The notes below the pieces were generated by a model. It had not been told where the DNA came from. It saw only the letters and a program-made list of their open reading frames with translations, and ran no database searches. A program made the position numbers and the translations under genes. A stretch of 64,000 bases of DNA, taken from Serripes groenlandicus. Lineage: Eukaryota > Mollusca > Bivalvia > Cardiida > Cardiidae. The first letter of the stretch is position 1. Each line of letters starts with the position of its first letter. The DNA lies in contig JASEVX010000003.1 of the NCBI GenBank assembly GCA_031761405.1, positions 63,162,423 through 63,226,422 on the forward strand, read 5' to 3'. This document shows positions 53,301 to 57,690 of this stretch, in pieces.

Positions 53301-54306
53301 AGGTAAGCTAATACAAGAGGCCCAGTAAAGATCCACTGCCACAGTGCAAAAAAAAAACCACACCCTTATGTTATCTGTCTTTTGTCAAGTTAATATGACT
53401 TAGATATGTTTATGTACTTGTAGTATTTAACAAGAAGTTTTTCCCTATATGTTCTATGTAAAACAGTTGACAGTTGGGCCAATTTTGACTACAGAGGCAT
53501 AATTTGAAAAATCTTGGTAGATGCTAAACACCAAATATCGGTTTCAGACAAGAAGATATTCAAATTTTTCCCTATATATCTCTATGTAAAACAGGTGACC
53601 CCAGGGGCATAATATAAACAATCTTGTAGAGAACCACTACACAATGCTACACACCAAATATTTAAGCTCTAGGCCTTTCAGTTTCAGACAAGAAGATTTT
53701 CAAACATTTTTAAACTTTTTCATTTCAGTTGCCATTGCAACCAGAGTCCTGCATGGAATTAATTTCTTTGAACAACTTAAAAGGAATCACCAAGGATCAT
53801 TTCTATTAAGTTTAGTCAAAATCCATACAATTAACTTTGGTTTAAGAGGAGATGGCATTTAAAGAAATTGTTGATGACAGAGATCTGGCCATCACAATAG
53901 CTAATAAAAGTTTGACATACCTTCACTGTTGTTTGTCTCTATTTGTATTTCTCTTAATTTTCTACAGCCTTTAAAATCTTCAATGGTTTTAAAATTCCTT
54001 CGTCACAATAGCTAATACAAGTTTTACATACCTTCACTGGTGTATGTCTCTATTTGTATTTCTCTTAATTTTCTACAGCCTCTAAAATCTTCAATGGTAA
54101 ATTCCTTCGTCACAATAGCTAATACAAGTTTTACATACCTTCACTGTTGTATGTCTCTATTTGTATTTCTCTTAATTTTCTACAGCCTCTAAAATCTTCA
54201 ATGGTTAATTCCTTCGACTCATCAGGTGTTGGTGGGACACATTTATCATCTACTACAGATGCATAACTCGCTTTTACTTTCTCCTGAACTTCAACAAATC
54301 CGTCAG
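14128..54306 (-). CDS. BRAP: BRCA1-associated protein (BRAP/IMP), RING-type E3 ligase, nearly complete
   Basis: BRAP is a cytoplasmic RING E3 ligase that restrains Ras-MAPK signalling (it binds KSR) and retains nuclear-localisation cargo. Coding exons in gene order: 54306-54139, 52561-52279, 45317-45207, 43987-43909, 39671-39558, 36078-36013, 34158-34076, 32343-32268, 28450-28383, 26487-26307, 23616-23527, 18734-18621, 18290-18144, 14307-14128. All have GT-AG borders and compatible phases, giving about 585 residues (human 592). Domain order: acidic Ser-rich N-terminus; BRAP2 RRM-like domain; RING-H2 ([21 protein letters not shown]); ZnF-UBP ([25 protein letters not shown]); a coiled coil over four exons; basic C-terminus. 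The first coding exon(s) were not found. Introns up to 7 kb are almost all repeats, and two exons have partial tandem copies. Confidence 0.95.
14371..14484. mobile_element. short TTAA MITE in the last BRAP intron
   Basis: TTAA lies on both sides; 114 bp with most of the right half missing. Confidence 0.65.
14528..16171 (+). mobile_element. CAAGAG-type element F1, complete, with inner start
   Basis: It starts CAAGAGGGCCCTATA and ends in the hairpin gtcactacgtgac followed by aggtgagctaa. Units of about 190 bp repeat ggcggccatgttttt, caacatggcttgaaggaatc and aaaattatttgaaaatc. A second 5' end at 14661 suggests an element inside an element. Confidence 0.7.
16172..17470 (+). repeat. tandem array of about 160-bp units (F7)
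   Basis: Units share ggttgctgagaaatagccc, aaagggcaataact and atatgcacatctcttgttag. The array closes near gacagacaaagtggcg. It is interrupted at 17041-17388 by a dispersed repeat also present at 59098-59424. Confidence 0.7.
17041..17388 (+). repeat. dispersed repeat, copy 1
   Basis: It shares caaagcgccaatggcactg, gaaaatcctgcaaagtaac, gaatgttgtcttggtgattt and gagagaaaacagtatccat with 59098-59424. Confidence 0.75.
17714..17982 (-). mobile_element. tRNA-headed SINE, group 1
   Basis: Minus strand, flanked by a perfect 13 bp target duplication TATAGTATATTGA (17701-17713 and 17983-17995). It is full length, in a BRAP intron. Confidence 0.9.
18144..18290 (-). CDS. BRAP: BRAP exon, coiled coil part 3
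   Basis: The acceptor is ttcattacag and the donor gtcagt. It has 49 codons ([33 protein letters not shown]). The LNKAM.EN segment aligns with EMNKCLRAN of human BRAP. Confidence 0.9.
18397..18604. mobile_element. TTAA MITE close to a BRAP splice donor
   Basis: The right-hand TTAA (18601-18604) is 15 bp from the donor of the exon at 18621-18734. The core gcaaaagaagaaattagaat is rearranged. Confidence 0.65.
18621..18734 (-). CDS. BRAP: BRAP exon, coiled coil part 2
   Basis: The acceptor is atttttcag and the donor gtaagt. It has 38 codons rich in Glu and Lys with heptad leucines ([15 protein letters not shown]). Phase 0 at both ends. Confidence 0.9.
19212..20860 (-). mobile_element. decayed non-LTR retrotransposon (LINE) with target duplication
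   Basis: Minus strand, broken into several frames. RT motif A is [12 protein letters not shown] (20621-20839); the catalytic FADD is at about 20480-20491 after [13 protein letters not shown]; the thumb is at 19775-20347; the C-terminal [18 protein letters not shown] lies within 19197-19547. A 9 bp direct repeat AATCTCAAA flanks it (19203-19211, 20861-20869). It is 5' truncated and inserted into F1 repeats in a BRAP intron. It resembles the LINE at 8281-10070 in motif order. Confidence 0.88.
21344..21875. mobile_element. 532-bp insertion with 7-bp direct repeats
   Basis: TTTTCGC occurs at 21337-21343 and 21876-21882. The insert begins CAGGGGTTCGAAAG (hAT-like start) and repeats a cggtccgag / cggtctggaccgg theme. 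No matching right-end inverted repeat was found. Confidence 0.5.
23274..23495 (+). mobile_element. tRNA-headed SINE, group 2 with alternative tail
   Basis: Same head and central motif as 12028-12250, but the tail is taattgcgcgctaaatgacc and ends atacattca. A perfect 14 bp duplication TTACTCTGCGGCCC lies at 23260-23273 and 23496-23509. It ends 32 bp from a BRAP splice donor. Confidence 0.92.
23527..23616 (-). CDS. BRAP: BRAP exon, start of coiled coil
   Basis: The acceptor is gtatttttag and the donor gtaagt. Its 30 codons read [30 protein letters not shown], matching the YLLTSQLESQR..WENKI segment of vertebrate BRAP. Its acceptor and first nine codons are tandemly duplicated at about 23716-23750. 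Confidence 0.93.
23591..23840. repeat. 125-bp tandem duplication covering a BRAP exon 5' part
   Basis: Two units (23591-23715 and 23716-23840) share gttgattggtcagcaggtag and the left end of a TTAA MITE. The duplicated piece includes the acceptor and first nine codons of the BRAP exon at 23527-23616; the upstream copy is then followed by gtattg, so it is a partial exon. Confidence 0.85.
23800..24004. mobile_element. TTAA MITE, near complete
   Basis: It runs from ttaaccctttcccacctgc to gtgtgggaaagggttga with core gcccatgataagcaattt. Confidence 0.8.
24095..24177 (+). mobile_element. SINE group 3 head fragment
   Basis: tttgatcgccggtcaggtca and taccaaagacttta match the 24960-25155 SINE on the other strand. 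It is cut by the F1 element starting at 24178. Confidence 0.5.
24178..24935 (+). mobile_element. CAAGAG-type element F1, complete
   Basis: It starts CAAGAGGCCCAAGAGGGC and ends gtcactacgtgac followed by aggtgagctaa; about three internal units. Confidence 0.7.
24960..25155 (-). mobile_element. tRNA-headed SINE, group 3
   Basis: Minus strand: ctgtggttacagtgtctgc head, B box gggtttgatcctcg, then acactaaagactttaaaatg. Boundaries are approximate. Confidence 0.6.
25337..25545. mobile_element. TTAA MITE, degenerate
   Basis: It runs from caaccctttcccacattta to gtttgtggtaagggctta. Confidence 0.6.
25581..26297. mobile_element. TTAA MITE split by an F1 element
   Basis: The left arm is 25581-25639 (ttaaccatttcctacatac) and the right arm 26112-26297. 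The right edge is about 8 bp from the donor of the BRAP exon at 26307. Confidence 0.7.
25640..26111 (+). mobile_element. CAAGAG-type element F1, 472 bp, nested in a MITE
   Basis: It starts CAAGAGGACCATGATGGTCC and ends cttcgtgcataggtgagctaa. Host As on both sides fit insertion without target duplication. Confidence 0.75.
26307..26487 (-). CDS. BRAP: BRAP exon, end of ZnF-UBP
   Basis: The acceptor is tatgttcag and the donor gtaggg. It encodes [31 protein letters not shown] and ends ALNLE, matching HF.ET.HTYAM.L and [10 protein letters not shown] of the family. Confidence 0.95.
26592..26757. mobile_element. TTAA MITE with internal deletion
   Basis: It runs from ttaaccttttccctcatac to tgtatgtgggaaagggtcaa. 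Confidence 0.7.
26770..27048 (+). mobile_element. tRNA-headed SINE, group 1
   Basis: It has the B-box-like gaattcgaaccctgg, the body gtggaaaagcagccagttgc and the tail aaatcaatcaat. No clear target duplication. Confidence 0.75.
27066..27730. repeat. 73-bp minisatellite, about nine copies
   Basis: The unit contains gatcagtgtatggcctcact and tagaacaaaacagctctt. Copies differ by only a few bases, so the array is young. It is intronic in BRAP and has no ORF. Confidence 0.95.
27805..27955. mobile_element. TTAA MITE remnant
   Basis: gataaaagaagaaattta and gtgcagcagatgacttttg remain; the ends are lost. Confidence 0.4.
27979..28157. mobile_element. 179-bp foldback element
   Basis: Two arms of about 85 nt are near-complementary: aaattttcgaccacttggtc at the left pairs with gaccaagtggtcgaaaattt at the right, with ttggataa at the centre. 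It lies between two BRAP exons and has no ORF. Confidence 0.85.
28383..28450 (-). CDS. BRAP: BRAP exon, ZnF-UBP core
   Basis: The acceptor is gtattccag and the donor gtacag. It encodes [22 protein letters not shown] plus two bases. [13 protein letters not shown] is diagnostic of the UBP finger in BRAP. Confidence 0.95.
28516..28815 (-). mobile_element. tRNA-headed SINE, group 1
   Basis: Minus strand; the tail is attgattgattgattg at the left and the head, with tgggattcaaactca, lies at the right. Confidence 0.8.
28843..30115 (+). mobile_element. CAAGAG-type element, family F2
   Basis: It starts CAAGAGCGCCAAATGTCAC followed by atacgcccg, which pairs with cgggcgtat just before the terminal TATAA. 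Inside are about six units of 180-190 bp (aaagggcgataactctcg, tatggctagttatcaaactt). No protein. Confidence 0.75.
30308..31438. mobile_element. TTAA MITE split by an F1-type element
   Basis: TTAA lies on both sides (30308-30311, 31435-31438). An insert of about 901 bp, from CAAGAGGGCCATGAGGCCC at 30368 to ctag at 31268, splits a 222 bp MITE. The insert carries units ttggcctagtgacctag and gacaaacattctgac but lacks the usual 3' hairpin. Confidence 0.75.
31439..32047. mobile_element. TTAA MITE and unassigned intron sequence
   Basis: A MITE occupies 31508-31696 (ttaaccctttcccacatac to tgtatgtggaaaagcgtaa). I recognise nothing in 31700-32040. Confidence 0.55.
32048..32263. mobile_element. TTAA MITE abutting a BRAP splice donor
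   Basis: The core is gctcataatgagcaatttct. The right-hand TTAA (32260-32263) occupies intron positions +5 to +8 of the donor at 32267. Confidence 0.8.
32268..32343 (-). CDS. BRAP: BRAP exon, end of RING and start of ZnF-UBP
   Basis: The acceptor is atttttcag and the donor gtattt. It encodes [25 protein letters not shown]: the last RING pair, then the first UBP zinc-finger pair. A TTAA MITE lies directly against the donor (TTAA at 32260-32263). Confidence 0.95.
32580..33456 (+). mobile_element. CAAGAG-type element F1
   Basis: It starts CAAGAGGGCCATGATGGC, has about three units, and ends in the variant gacaactcgccatgacata rather than the usual hairpin. Confidence 0.6.
33457..34075. other. BRAP intron, little recognisable
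   Basis: A MITE scrap (gaccctttcccatgtac, about 33504-33545) is visible. The rest shows no gene or repeat I recognise. Confidence 0.4.
34076..34158 (-). CDS. BRAP: BRAP exon, RING-H2 core
   Basis: The acceptor is tttgccag and the donor gtatac. It encodes [28 protein letters not shown]-x-H-x2-H-x2-C supplies the central ligands of a C3H2C3 RING. Confidence 0.95.
34338..35121. mobile_element. TTAA-flanked DNA element with nested SINE
   Basis: Ends AGGGACTGAA and TTCAGTCCCT form a short inverted repeat, with TTAA at 34334-34337 and 35122-35125. The flanks join as F1-type sequence (atttcttaa then gtttggcc). It contains the SINE at 34766-34986. Distinct from the CCCTTTCCC MITE. Confidence 0.65.
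34766..34986 (+). mobile_element. tRNA-headed SINE, group 2 with alternative tail
   Basis: Almost identical to 23274-23495. The 17 bp flanking repeat TTCCTATGAAATATTGA (34749-34765) recurs at 34987-35003 with one mismatch. Confidence 0.9.
35273..35982 (+). mobile_element. MITE right end and F1b-type remnant
   Basis: 35273-35326 is a MITE right arm (tcttctgcagatttgttgta). 35327-35982 has decayed units (tgaccttattcaaact-like) and ends ggatgagctaaaaa. Confidence 0.45.
36013..36078 (-). CDS. BRAP: BRAP exon, start of RING finger
   Basis: The acceptor is ctttttcag and the donor gtaagt. Its 22 codons read [22 protein letters not shown] and supply the first CxxC zinc pair of the RING. Confidence 0.95.
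36080..36690. other. BRAP intron with a small inverted repeat
   Basis: gtgtttaaagaccaccc (about 36393-36409) pairs with ggtggtctttaaacac (about 36454-36469) around a loop of about 45 bp. The same agaccacc theme begins the TA element at 50293. I see nothing else. Confidence 0.45.
36691..39150 (+). mobile_element. CAAGAG-type element F1, complete, with nested F4
   Basis: It starts CAAGAGGGCCATGATGGCCC and ends tgaccagctgagctaa. A family F4 element sits inside (37185-38723). F1 units flank it on both sides. Confidence 0.75.
37185..38723 (+). mobile_element. F4 element, complete
   Basis: It starts CTAGAACTATCACTG, with taccccc near the 5' end, and ends in the hairpin tataccccccc...gggggtataa. 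The core is a higher-order tandem array with a period of about 306 bp made of two diverged half-units (tcctctcaatgtgttg and tcctctgattatgctc types). Flanks acaaaa and ttatttg rejoin to the F1 consensus, so no target duplication is seen. Confidence 0.8.
39151..39520 (+). repeat. two-unit repeat of about 150 bp (F8)
   Basis: gggccataattct, cttttctgttgatgaagg / cttgtctgttgaagga and gcttttgaa recur twice, ending gtgacgccaacact and gccaactccgagg. It looks like another CAAGAG-type element without a visible 5' end. Confidence 0.45.
39558..39671 (-). CDS. BRAP: BRAP exon, end of the BRAP2 domain
   Basis: The acceptor is gtattgtag and the donor gtaagc. It has 38 codons in phase 0, encoding [44 protein letters not shown] is diagnostic. 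Confidence 0.95.
39840..40268. mobile_element. TTAA MITE with a truncated F4 insertion
   Basis: F4 5' sequence (actgaagatgataaatgccc) at about 39904 and its 3' part (cagtgactcctac, about 40150) lie between MITE scraps. The right MITE arm 40158-40268 ends tatgtgggaaaaggttaa. Confidence 0.5.
40315..40790 (+). mobile_element. CAAGAG-type element F1, 3' truncated
   Basis: It starts CAAGAGGACCATGATAG and has two units of the ttttggacaag variant; no 3' hairpin. Confidence 0.55.
40930..41205. mobile_element. mixed scraps: MITE, SINE 1 head, SINE 2 core
   Basis: tgttgtctgctgcagatgca (MITE), gccagactggcattcaaaac (SINE 1 head, minus) and acccttgggctaggcact (SINE 2 core) follow in order. Confidence 0.45.
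41382..43776 (+). mobile_element. CAAGAG-type element F1a, outer
   Basis: It starts CAAGAGAGCCATGATGG and ends cttcgtgcataggtgagctaa. Units are of the ttgacctagtgacctag / gacaaacattctgac type. It carries F1b at 41610-42960. Confidence 0.75.
41610..42960 (+). mobile_element. CAAGAG-type element F1b, inner
   Basis: It starts CAAGAGGGCCAAGATGGCCC and ends gagcctttggctc followed by taggtgatctaa. Units are ccctggcggccatgttttt / cttttggacaagaag. Its flanks rejoin to the F1a unit. Confidence 0.75.
43909..43987 (-). CDS. BRAP: BRAP exon, BRAP2 domain part 2
   Basis: The acceptor is tgtttcag and the donor gtatta. It encodes [17 protein letters not shown] and MVLVKFRTQ, the IIRD..PNQYMVLIKF signature of the family. 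Confidence 0.95.
44040..45040 (+). mobile_element. F1 remnants with a nested F3 element
   Basis: F1 units run to aggtgagctagaaatc near 44632. The F3 element is at 44757-44996: it starts CAAGAGCTGTCGGAGGACAG and ends cgaatagtcgagctaa. F1-type sequence (gatcacaatagctgatcttg) follows. Confidence 0.6.
45207..45317 (-). CDS. BRAP: BRAP exon, BRAP2 (RRM-like) domain part 1
   Basis: The acceptor is cttacag and the donor gtaagt. It encodes [20 protein letters not shown] and LLKFNGPF, matching the SAMLC.LAVP...DL.KFV.PF block of the BRAP2 domain. Confidence 0.93.
45490..45685. mobile_element. TTAA MITE, near complete
   Basis: Core gctcataatgagcaatttc; right end gtgggaaagggttaa. Confidence 0.75.
45727..48801 (+). 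mobile_element. F4 element, complete, split by a retroposon-like insert
   Basis: It starts CTAGAAATATCACTG and ends gggggtataa, with the same higher-order array as 37185-38723. Flanks acaaaa and ttatgg again show insertion between A and T without duplication. The 46975-48624 insert interrupts the array. Confidence 0.82.
46975..48624 (+). mobile_element. 1,650-bp retroposon-like insertion with 12-bp target duplication
   Basis: GTACACCGCACT occurs at 46963-46974 and 48625-48636, and the host F4 unit is intact when the two are joined. The insert has no coding capacity. It holds two copies of an inverted-repeat block (47822-47967, 48131-48309), a 3' stem (gctcgcc...ggcgag) and a short AAG-rich 3' end. 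It looks like a non-autonomous element moved by target-primed reverse transcription. Confidence 0.75.
48957..49187. mobile_element. TTAA MITE, complete
   Basis: TTAA lies on both sides (48957-48960, 49184-49187); 223 bp inside. Confidence 0.85.
49579..49732. mobile_element. TTAA MITE, degenerate
   Basis: It runs from ttaaccctttgctgc to tgtatgagggaaaggatgaa. Confidence 0.55.
49738..51997 (+). mobile_element. CAAGAG-type element F3, complete, with nested TA transposon
   Basis: It starts CAAGAGCTGTCGGAGGACAG followed by gctcgactattcc; the 3' end is tcaaataatctagctaa. Units of about 175 bp carry aaggtcacagtgaccttgac and aagggtaaatgctagcttgc. Confidence 0.75.
50293..51351. mobile_element. TA-flanked DNA transposon relic (pogo/Tigger-like), 1,059 bp
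   Basis: Ends CAGTCAAAC...GTTTGACTG are inverted repeats flanked by TA (50291-50292, 51352-51353). Removal restores the F3 unit (ttgctatgatgtatgtccat). No transposase ORF remains. Family placement is inference from the TA target and CAGT ends. Confidence 0.8.
52080..52230. mobile_element. TTAA MITE remnant
   Basis: gctcattatgtgttattcct and tgtctgctgctgatg remain. It ends about 50 bp from a BRAP splice donor. Confidence 0.45.
52279..52561 (-). CDS. BRAP: BRAP exon, Ser/acidic linker and start of the BRAP2 domain
   Basis: The acceptor is tattataaag, which is pyrimidine-poor; the phase (one base from the previous exon makes Asp) supports it. The donor is gttagt. It encodes a Ser/Asp-rich stretch (TEDDSSDSS), then [20 protein letters not shown], matching the conserved YSGNP...GI.HLYK start of the BRAP2 domain. 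Confidence 0.9.
52634..52853. mobile_element. TTAA MITE, complete but diverged
   Basis: TTAA lies on both sides; core gaaattactcataatgagca. Confidence 0.75.
53215..53311 (+). mobile_element. minimal 97-bp CAAGAG-type element
   Basis: ctagagggccatgatggccc at the start and gcggtcaggtaagctaa at the end, with almost no internal units. Confidence 0.5.
53314..53904 (+). mobile_element. CAAGAG-type element F1, hairpin lost
   Basis: It starts CAAGAGGCCCAGTAAAG and ends ccatcacaatagctaa. Its tail is part of the exon-copying unit that follows. Confidence 0.55.
53893..54110 (-). pseudogene. BRAP: two extra tandem copies of a BRAP exon 3' end with splice donor
   Basis: Copies of the 3' part of the 54139-54306 exon occur at about 54004-54110 and 53893-54003. 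Each keeps the donor gtatgt and a short piece of the adjacent CAAGAG-element tail (cacaatagctaa). The nearer copy can be read as an 87-nt exon, 54118-54032 (acceptor ttgtattag), in phase 1/1, encoding [20 protein letters not shown] and then QIETYTSE. The farther copy has an indel and an in-frame TAA. Whether either is spliced is unknown. Confidence 0.7.
54139..54306 (-). CDS. BRAP: BRAP exon, N-terminal region
   Basis: The acceptor is ttcttag and the donor gtatgt. Two bases complete an upstream codon, so a further 5' exon exists. It has 55 codons plus one base, with acidic and polar [14 protein letters not shown] and [11 protein letters not shown]. The 3' part of this exon and its donor are copied twice downstream (53893-54110). 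Confidence 0.85.
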
Positions 54307-55186
54307 CTAAGAAGAAAATGGAAAGAAAAAAACAAAACACTTTATGCAGGGTAAATGGAAACACATCTTTTGAGATGCATAAAGTTAGAATCACTTTTCC
54401 GTAATCACTGCCTTGTTTAAGTTAAAAAAAATCCCTGATGCAAATGAAATACAATGCCGATATGGAAGAAACGCTTTGAAACAAATCATATGAAAACGGG
54501 AGAAAAAAAACGCCCAGAGAGTGCTCGGCCGCGACAAATTTATCAAAAGAAACAAAATTTGATATACATAACATATTTTCAGATGCTTCGCATTTATCCT
54601 TCAATGTTATTTAACCCTTTTACTGCTTGAACTGATTTTGTGAAACCTGTGCCACATGTTAAGAGACAGACCAGCTGGCGCAAACGCATGATTAGTTATA
54701 ATCTAATTTAACATTAACTTAAGTTTAATAAAACAATTGTACATTTTTGTAAATATATATTAAGATTGAAGGAGTACTGGAGTCAATTAATTTACATTTT
54801 CATTGTCACATAAAATGACTCCTTAAGCATAAGCTTTCTAGCTTCTATAGGCCCATTTGGTAGCGTACACCATATAGTGTACACACTTCTGACAGGCGCA
54901 GATAAATTCAAGAGACAGAGTTAGATACAAGGGAGTCCGGGTGCGATACCCTAGACCCCTTTGTTCTTTAACGTGCTCAGTGTAAAGCACCGATACACAC
55001 GAGGCACTTTTTCCTGGAATGGATCATGCAGTACTTGACCTCTAGTTGAGTGGGAGACACTTAAAGCACCTCAGAAAAATCCAGAACCCAGACCTCTGTA
55101 TAATGGATTGTGCTGTTTTGAGACATCTAATTAATAGATTCATATTCAAGAACGAGTGTCTCTGGGTGTGAATTAAGTTAAGTTTG
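54307..55186. other. 5' side of BRAP, no exon recognised
   Basis: BRAP needs at least one more upstream exon ending in a single base of a split codon. I did not find it here or further right. No repeat is clearly recognisable in 54620-55180. Confidence 0.4.
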
Positions 55187-56450
55187 CTTTATTGGACCAC
55201 AGTGACAAGCGGAAGGCAGTATTTTAGGCCGGATTCTATTCACCATCCATATAAATGGTCTACCAGATGCAGTAACAAATACGACCAAACTTTTTGCAGA
55301 CGACACAAAAATGATGAAGGCATACAATCACAGGGCCTTTTTACCTTATATAAGTGACGCCGTTAAACGGTGTCTTCCCAATTGGAAAAACGTTATTTTT
55401 TTCCCAATTGGAAAAAAATATTTCCCAAAATCTAAAAAAAAAAAAAGATTTTTTTTTTTTTTTTAAGTGAAGTGAAGTGGAATACACTATTAACAGATAT
55501 ATTTGTCTTGTTTAAGGTAATATGATTGTTTAATTGCATTATATAAACCAAAAGTCTTAAGTTATTGTAAAAAGGACTATTTATATAGCCACATGTTATA
55601 TGTCTAATTTTCCCAATTTGGCAAAAAATCGCGCTAAAATTTCCCAAAATGAAAGGCTAAGGCCTCTTCCCAATTTCTGGAAAAAAGGCCCTGAATCACT
55701 GCAGAAAGACATCAACAATTTGTCAAAGTGGTCAAACAATGGCTTTTAACCTTTAACAAGGACAAATGTAAACACATTCACTTTGGACAAAATGAAGAAA
55801 ATAGTGCTCTATACAATATGGATTGGAACAAAAGCAACAAGACATCTCAAGAAAAAAATCTCAAAATCGTAATAGACAGCAAATTAAAATTTCAAGACAA
55901 CATAAATACACTTGTAAGTCAAAAAGCAAACAAAATTTTAAGAATAATAAAAAGATCATTCACTGGTTTAGCTATCCAGATCAAGAAATGCTTTTTATAC
56001 TATACAAGCGCCTTGTCAGGCCCCATCTAGAATATGCCAGCACAGTCTGGACCACAACCGAAAAAAAGAAAGGATAGCTATCGAAAATGTGCAGCAACAA
56101 AACAAGTTTAACAACCACCATTGATAAACAAAACAACTAAGTTAGTCGGAAAGATTAAAACAATTAGGACTTCCTACACTTCAGTACAGAAGACTACGAA
56201 CAGACACATGGTAGAAACATACAAGATATTTCACAACATAGACAAAATAGAATGCAGAGATCTCTTCCTTTTAAATAATTCCCAAACAAGAGGCCATAAT
56301 CTGAAAATTAAAAAAAAACTACCGCACAAATATACGGAAATTCCACTTTTCCTAGTGTATTGTCGACATATATAGAACAATCTGCCAGCAGTGGAAATAA
56401 TTTTAAAAAACAAATTTAATGTGTATTGGAAATTTCTCTCAATTTCAATT
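55187..56450 (+). mobile_element. decayed non-LTR retrotransposon with a DNA insertion
   Basis: An RT fragment has ILFTIHINGLPDAV and catalytic FADD (55293-55304), then after the 55331-55693 insertion WLLTFNKDKCKHIHFG and LVRPHLEYASTVW, then KECRDLFLL-like C-terminal pieces in shifted frames. It resembles CR1-like RTs but differs from the two other LINEs in the window. Confidence 0.85.
55331..55693. mobile_element. 363-bp hAT-like insertion in a LINE
   Basis: Ends CAGGGCCTTTTT and AAAAAGGCCCTG are perfect inverted repeats. AATCA occurs on both sides (55326-55330, 55694-55698). A long A/T hairpin lies at about 55430-55465. No ORF of its own. Confidence 0.75.
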
Positions 56451-56578
56451 CAATTCGATTCAATTTGTTTATTAGGAGTAACTGCAATAACATATACATG
56501 AACATATACAAAACAAAAGGAGAGAGTACAGTTGTTTTCCTAGATATAGAAAGAGTTAAGCAAATATATACATACATT

Positions 56579-56611
56579 CAGGGTCTTTCAAATACTATTT
56601 GAAAGACCCTG
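56579..56611. mobile_element. 33-bp perfect palindrome with 7-bp direct repeats
   Basis: Arms CAGGGTCTTTCAAATA flank a single C. ATACATT lies on both sides. Confidence 0.75.
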
Positions 56612-56622
56612 ATACATTATAC

Positions 56623-56717
56623 CAAAGGGGGCCAGCACGTATTTTTAGCTATATATAGTGTAAATATAGTCTATATTTACACTATATATAGCTAAAAATA
56701 CGTGCTGGCCCCCTTTG
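56623..56717. mobile_element. 95-bp perfect palindrome with 8-bp target duplication
   Basis: Two 47-nt arms starting CAAAGGGGGCCAGCACG surround one central T at 56670. CATTATAC occurs at 56615-56622 and 56718-56725. Confidence 0.9.
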
Positions 56718-57092
56718 CATTATACAGTGGATTAAATGTGCACGAGAATATGATGGACCGGAAGCGGGAAATGTTAAAATAATAGAGATGGATCAAAGAA
56801 GCAGTATCTCAACACTAAGGTAAATTACATTCTTCAAACGTATAAAGTACCGCGATATTCGGGCAACTCATCCTATCCGGATACCCAGCCCATCATTGCA
56901 AAACTTAAAATCACCTGTGAACTCCAAACTTTTTATCGTTTTAAAATCGTCTGTAATTTCAAAACGAAGATTAAGCAGATTAATTTTCATCTGGCTTATT
57001 TAAGAGTTGTTTTTCCAGTATAAATAGCGGTTTCGATTTTCTTTCAGTTTTGTTTTTGTTTATACGCAAATTTCTCGAGCATTGAAGGATGT

Positions 57093-57200
57093 GCATGGAA
57101 ATACCGGAATGGACGTTGTAAATACCGGAATGGACATTGTAAATACCGGAATAGACATTGGAAATACCGGAATGGACAATGGAAAAACCGAAATGGACCT
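57093..57200. repeat. 21-bp tandem repeat, about five copies
   Basis: The unit is aataccggaatggacattgt with small changes. No ORF. Confidence 0.85.
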
Positions 57201-57302
57201 GTATTTATACATTTAAAAATACAGTATGTTATTTCATTTTCAATTGTGTGCCTTTAAGGACATCCGGTCATGTTAATGTGTGAAGTTTACCTGACATTAC
57301 AA

Positions 57303-57690
57303 TAGCTGAGTGGTTAGGCGAGCACCTCACTTCAAGCGTCGGTGCGTTCCACTCCCGTGACCACAACAAACAAAAAAGAAAGGATAGCTATCGAAAATGT
57401 GCAGCAACGAAACAACTACCATCAACAAAACAACGAAGTTACAGAGCAAGATAAAAAAAAAATAGGACTTCCTATCACCCTTACGTGATAAGTTGACAAA
57501 TAGATGACGGAATAATTTTACACTTAAGTACTCAAGACTACGAACAGACATGGTAGAAACCTGGGCCACTGATATCAGTGGCCCAGTAGAAACTTACAAG
57601 ATAATTTACAATATAGACAAAATAGAATGCAGAGATCTCTTCCTTTTAAATAATTCCAAAACAACAGGCCATAATCTAAAAAAAAAATTT
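57303..57690 (+). mobile_element. tRNA-like head followed by a LINE 3' fragment
   Basis: tagctgagtggttaggcg (A-box-like) and gtgcgttccactccc lead into aaggatagctatcgaaaatg, shared with 56072-56290 of the LINE. It contains the 26-bp palindrome at 57561-57586 and an extra segment (cgtgataagttgacaaatag) also seen near 58190. Confidence 0.5.
57561..57586. mobile_element. 26-bp perfect palindrome inserted in a LINE copy
   Basis: Arms CTGGGCCACTGAT mirror each other; TAGAAAC lies on both sides. The paralogous stretch at 56205-56225 has a single gtagaaac and no palindrome. Confidence 0.85.

Noticed and set aside
54422..54604. First BRAP exon candidate on the minus strand (frame starting MKDKCEASEN)
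   Set aside because: There is no similarity to BRAP N-termini and no donor giving the required split codon.
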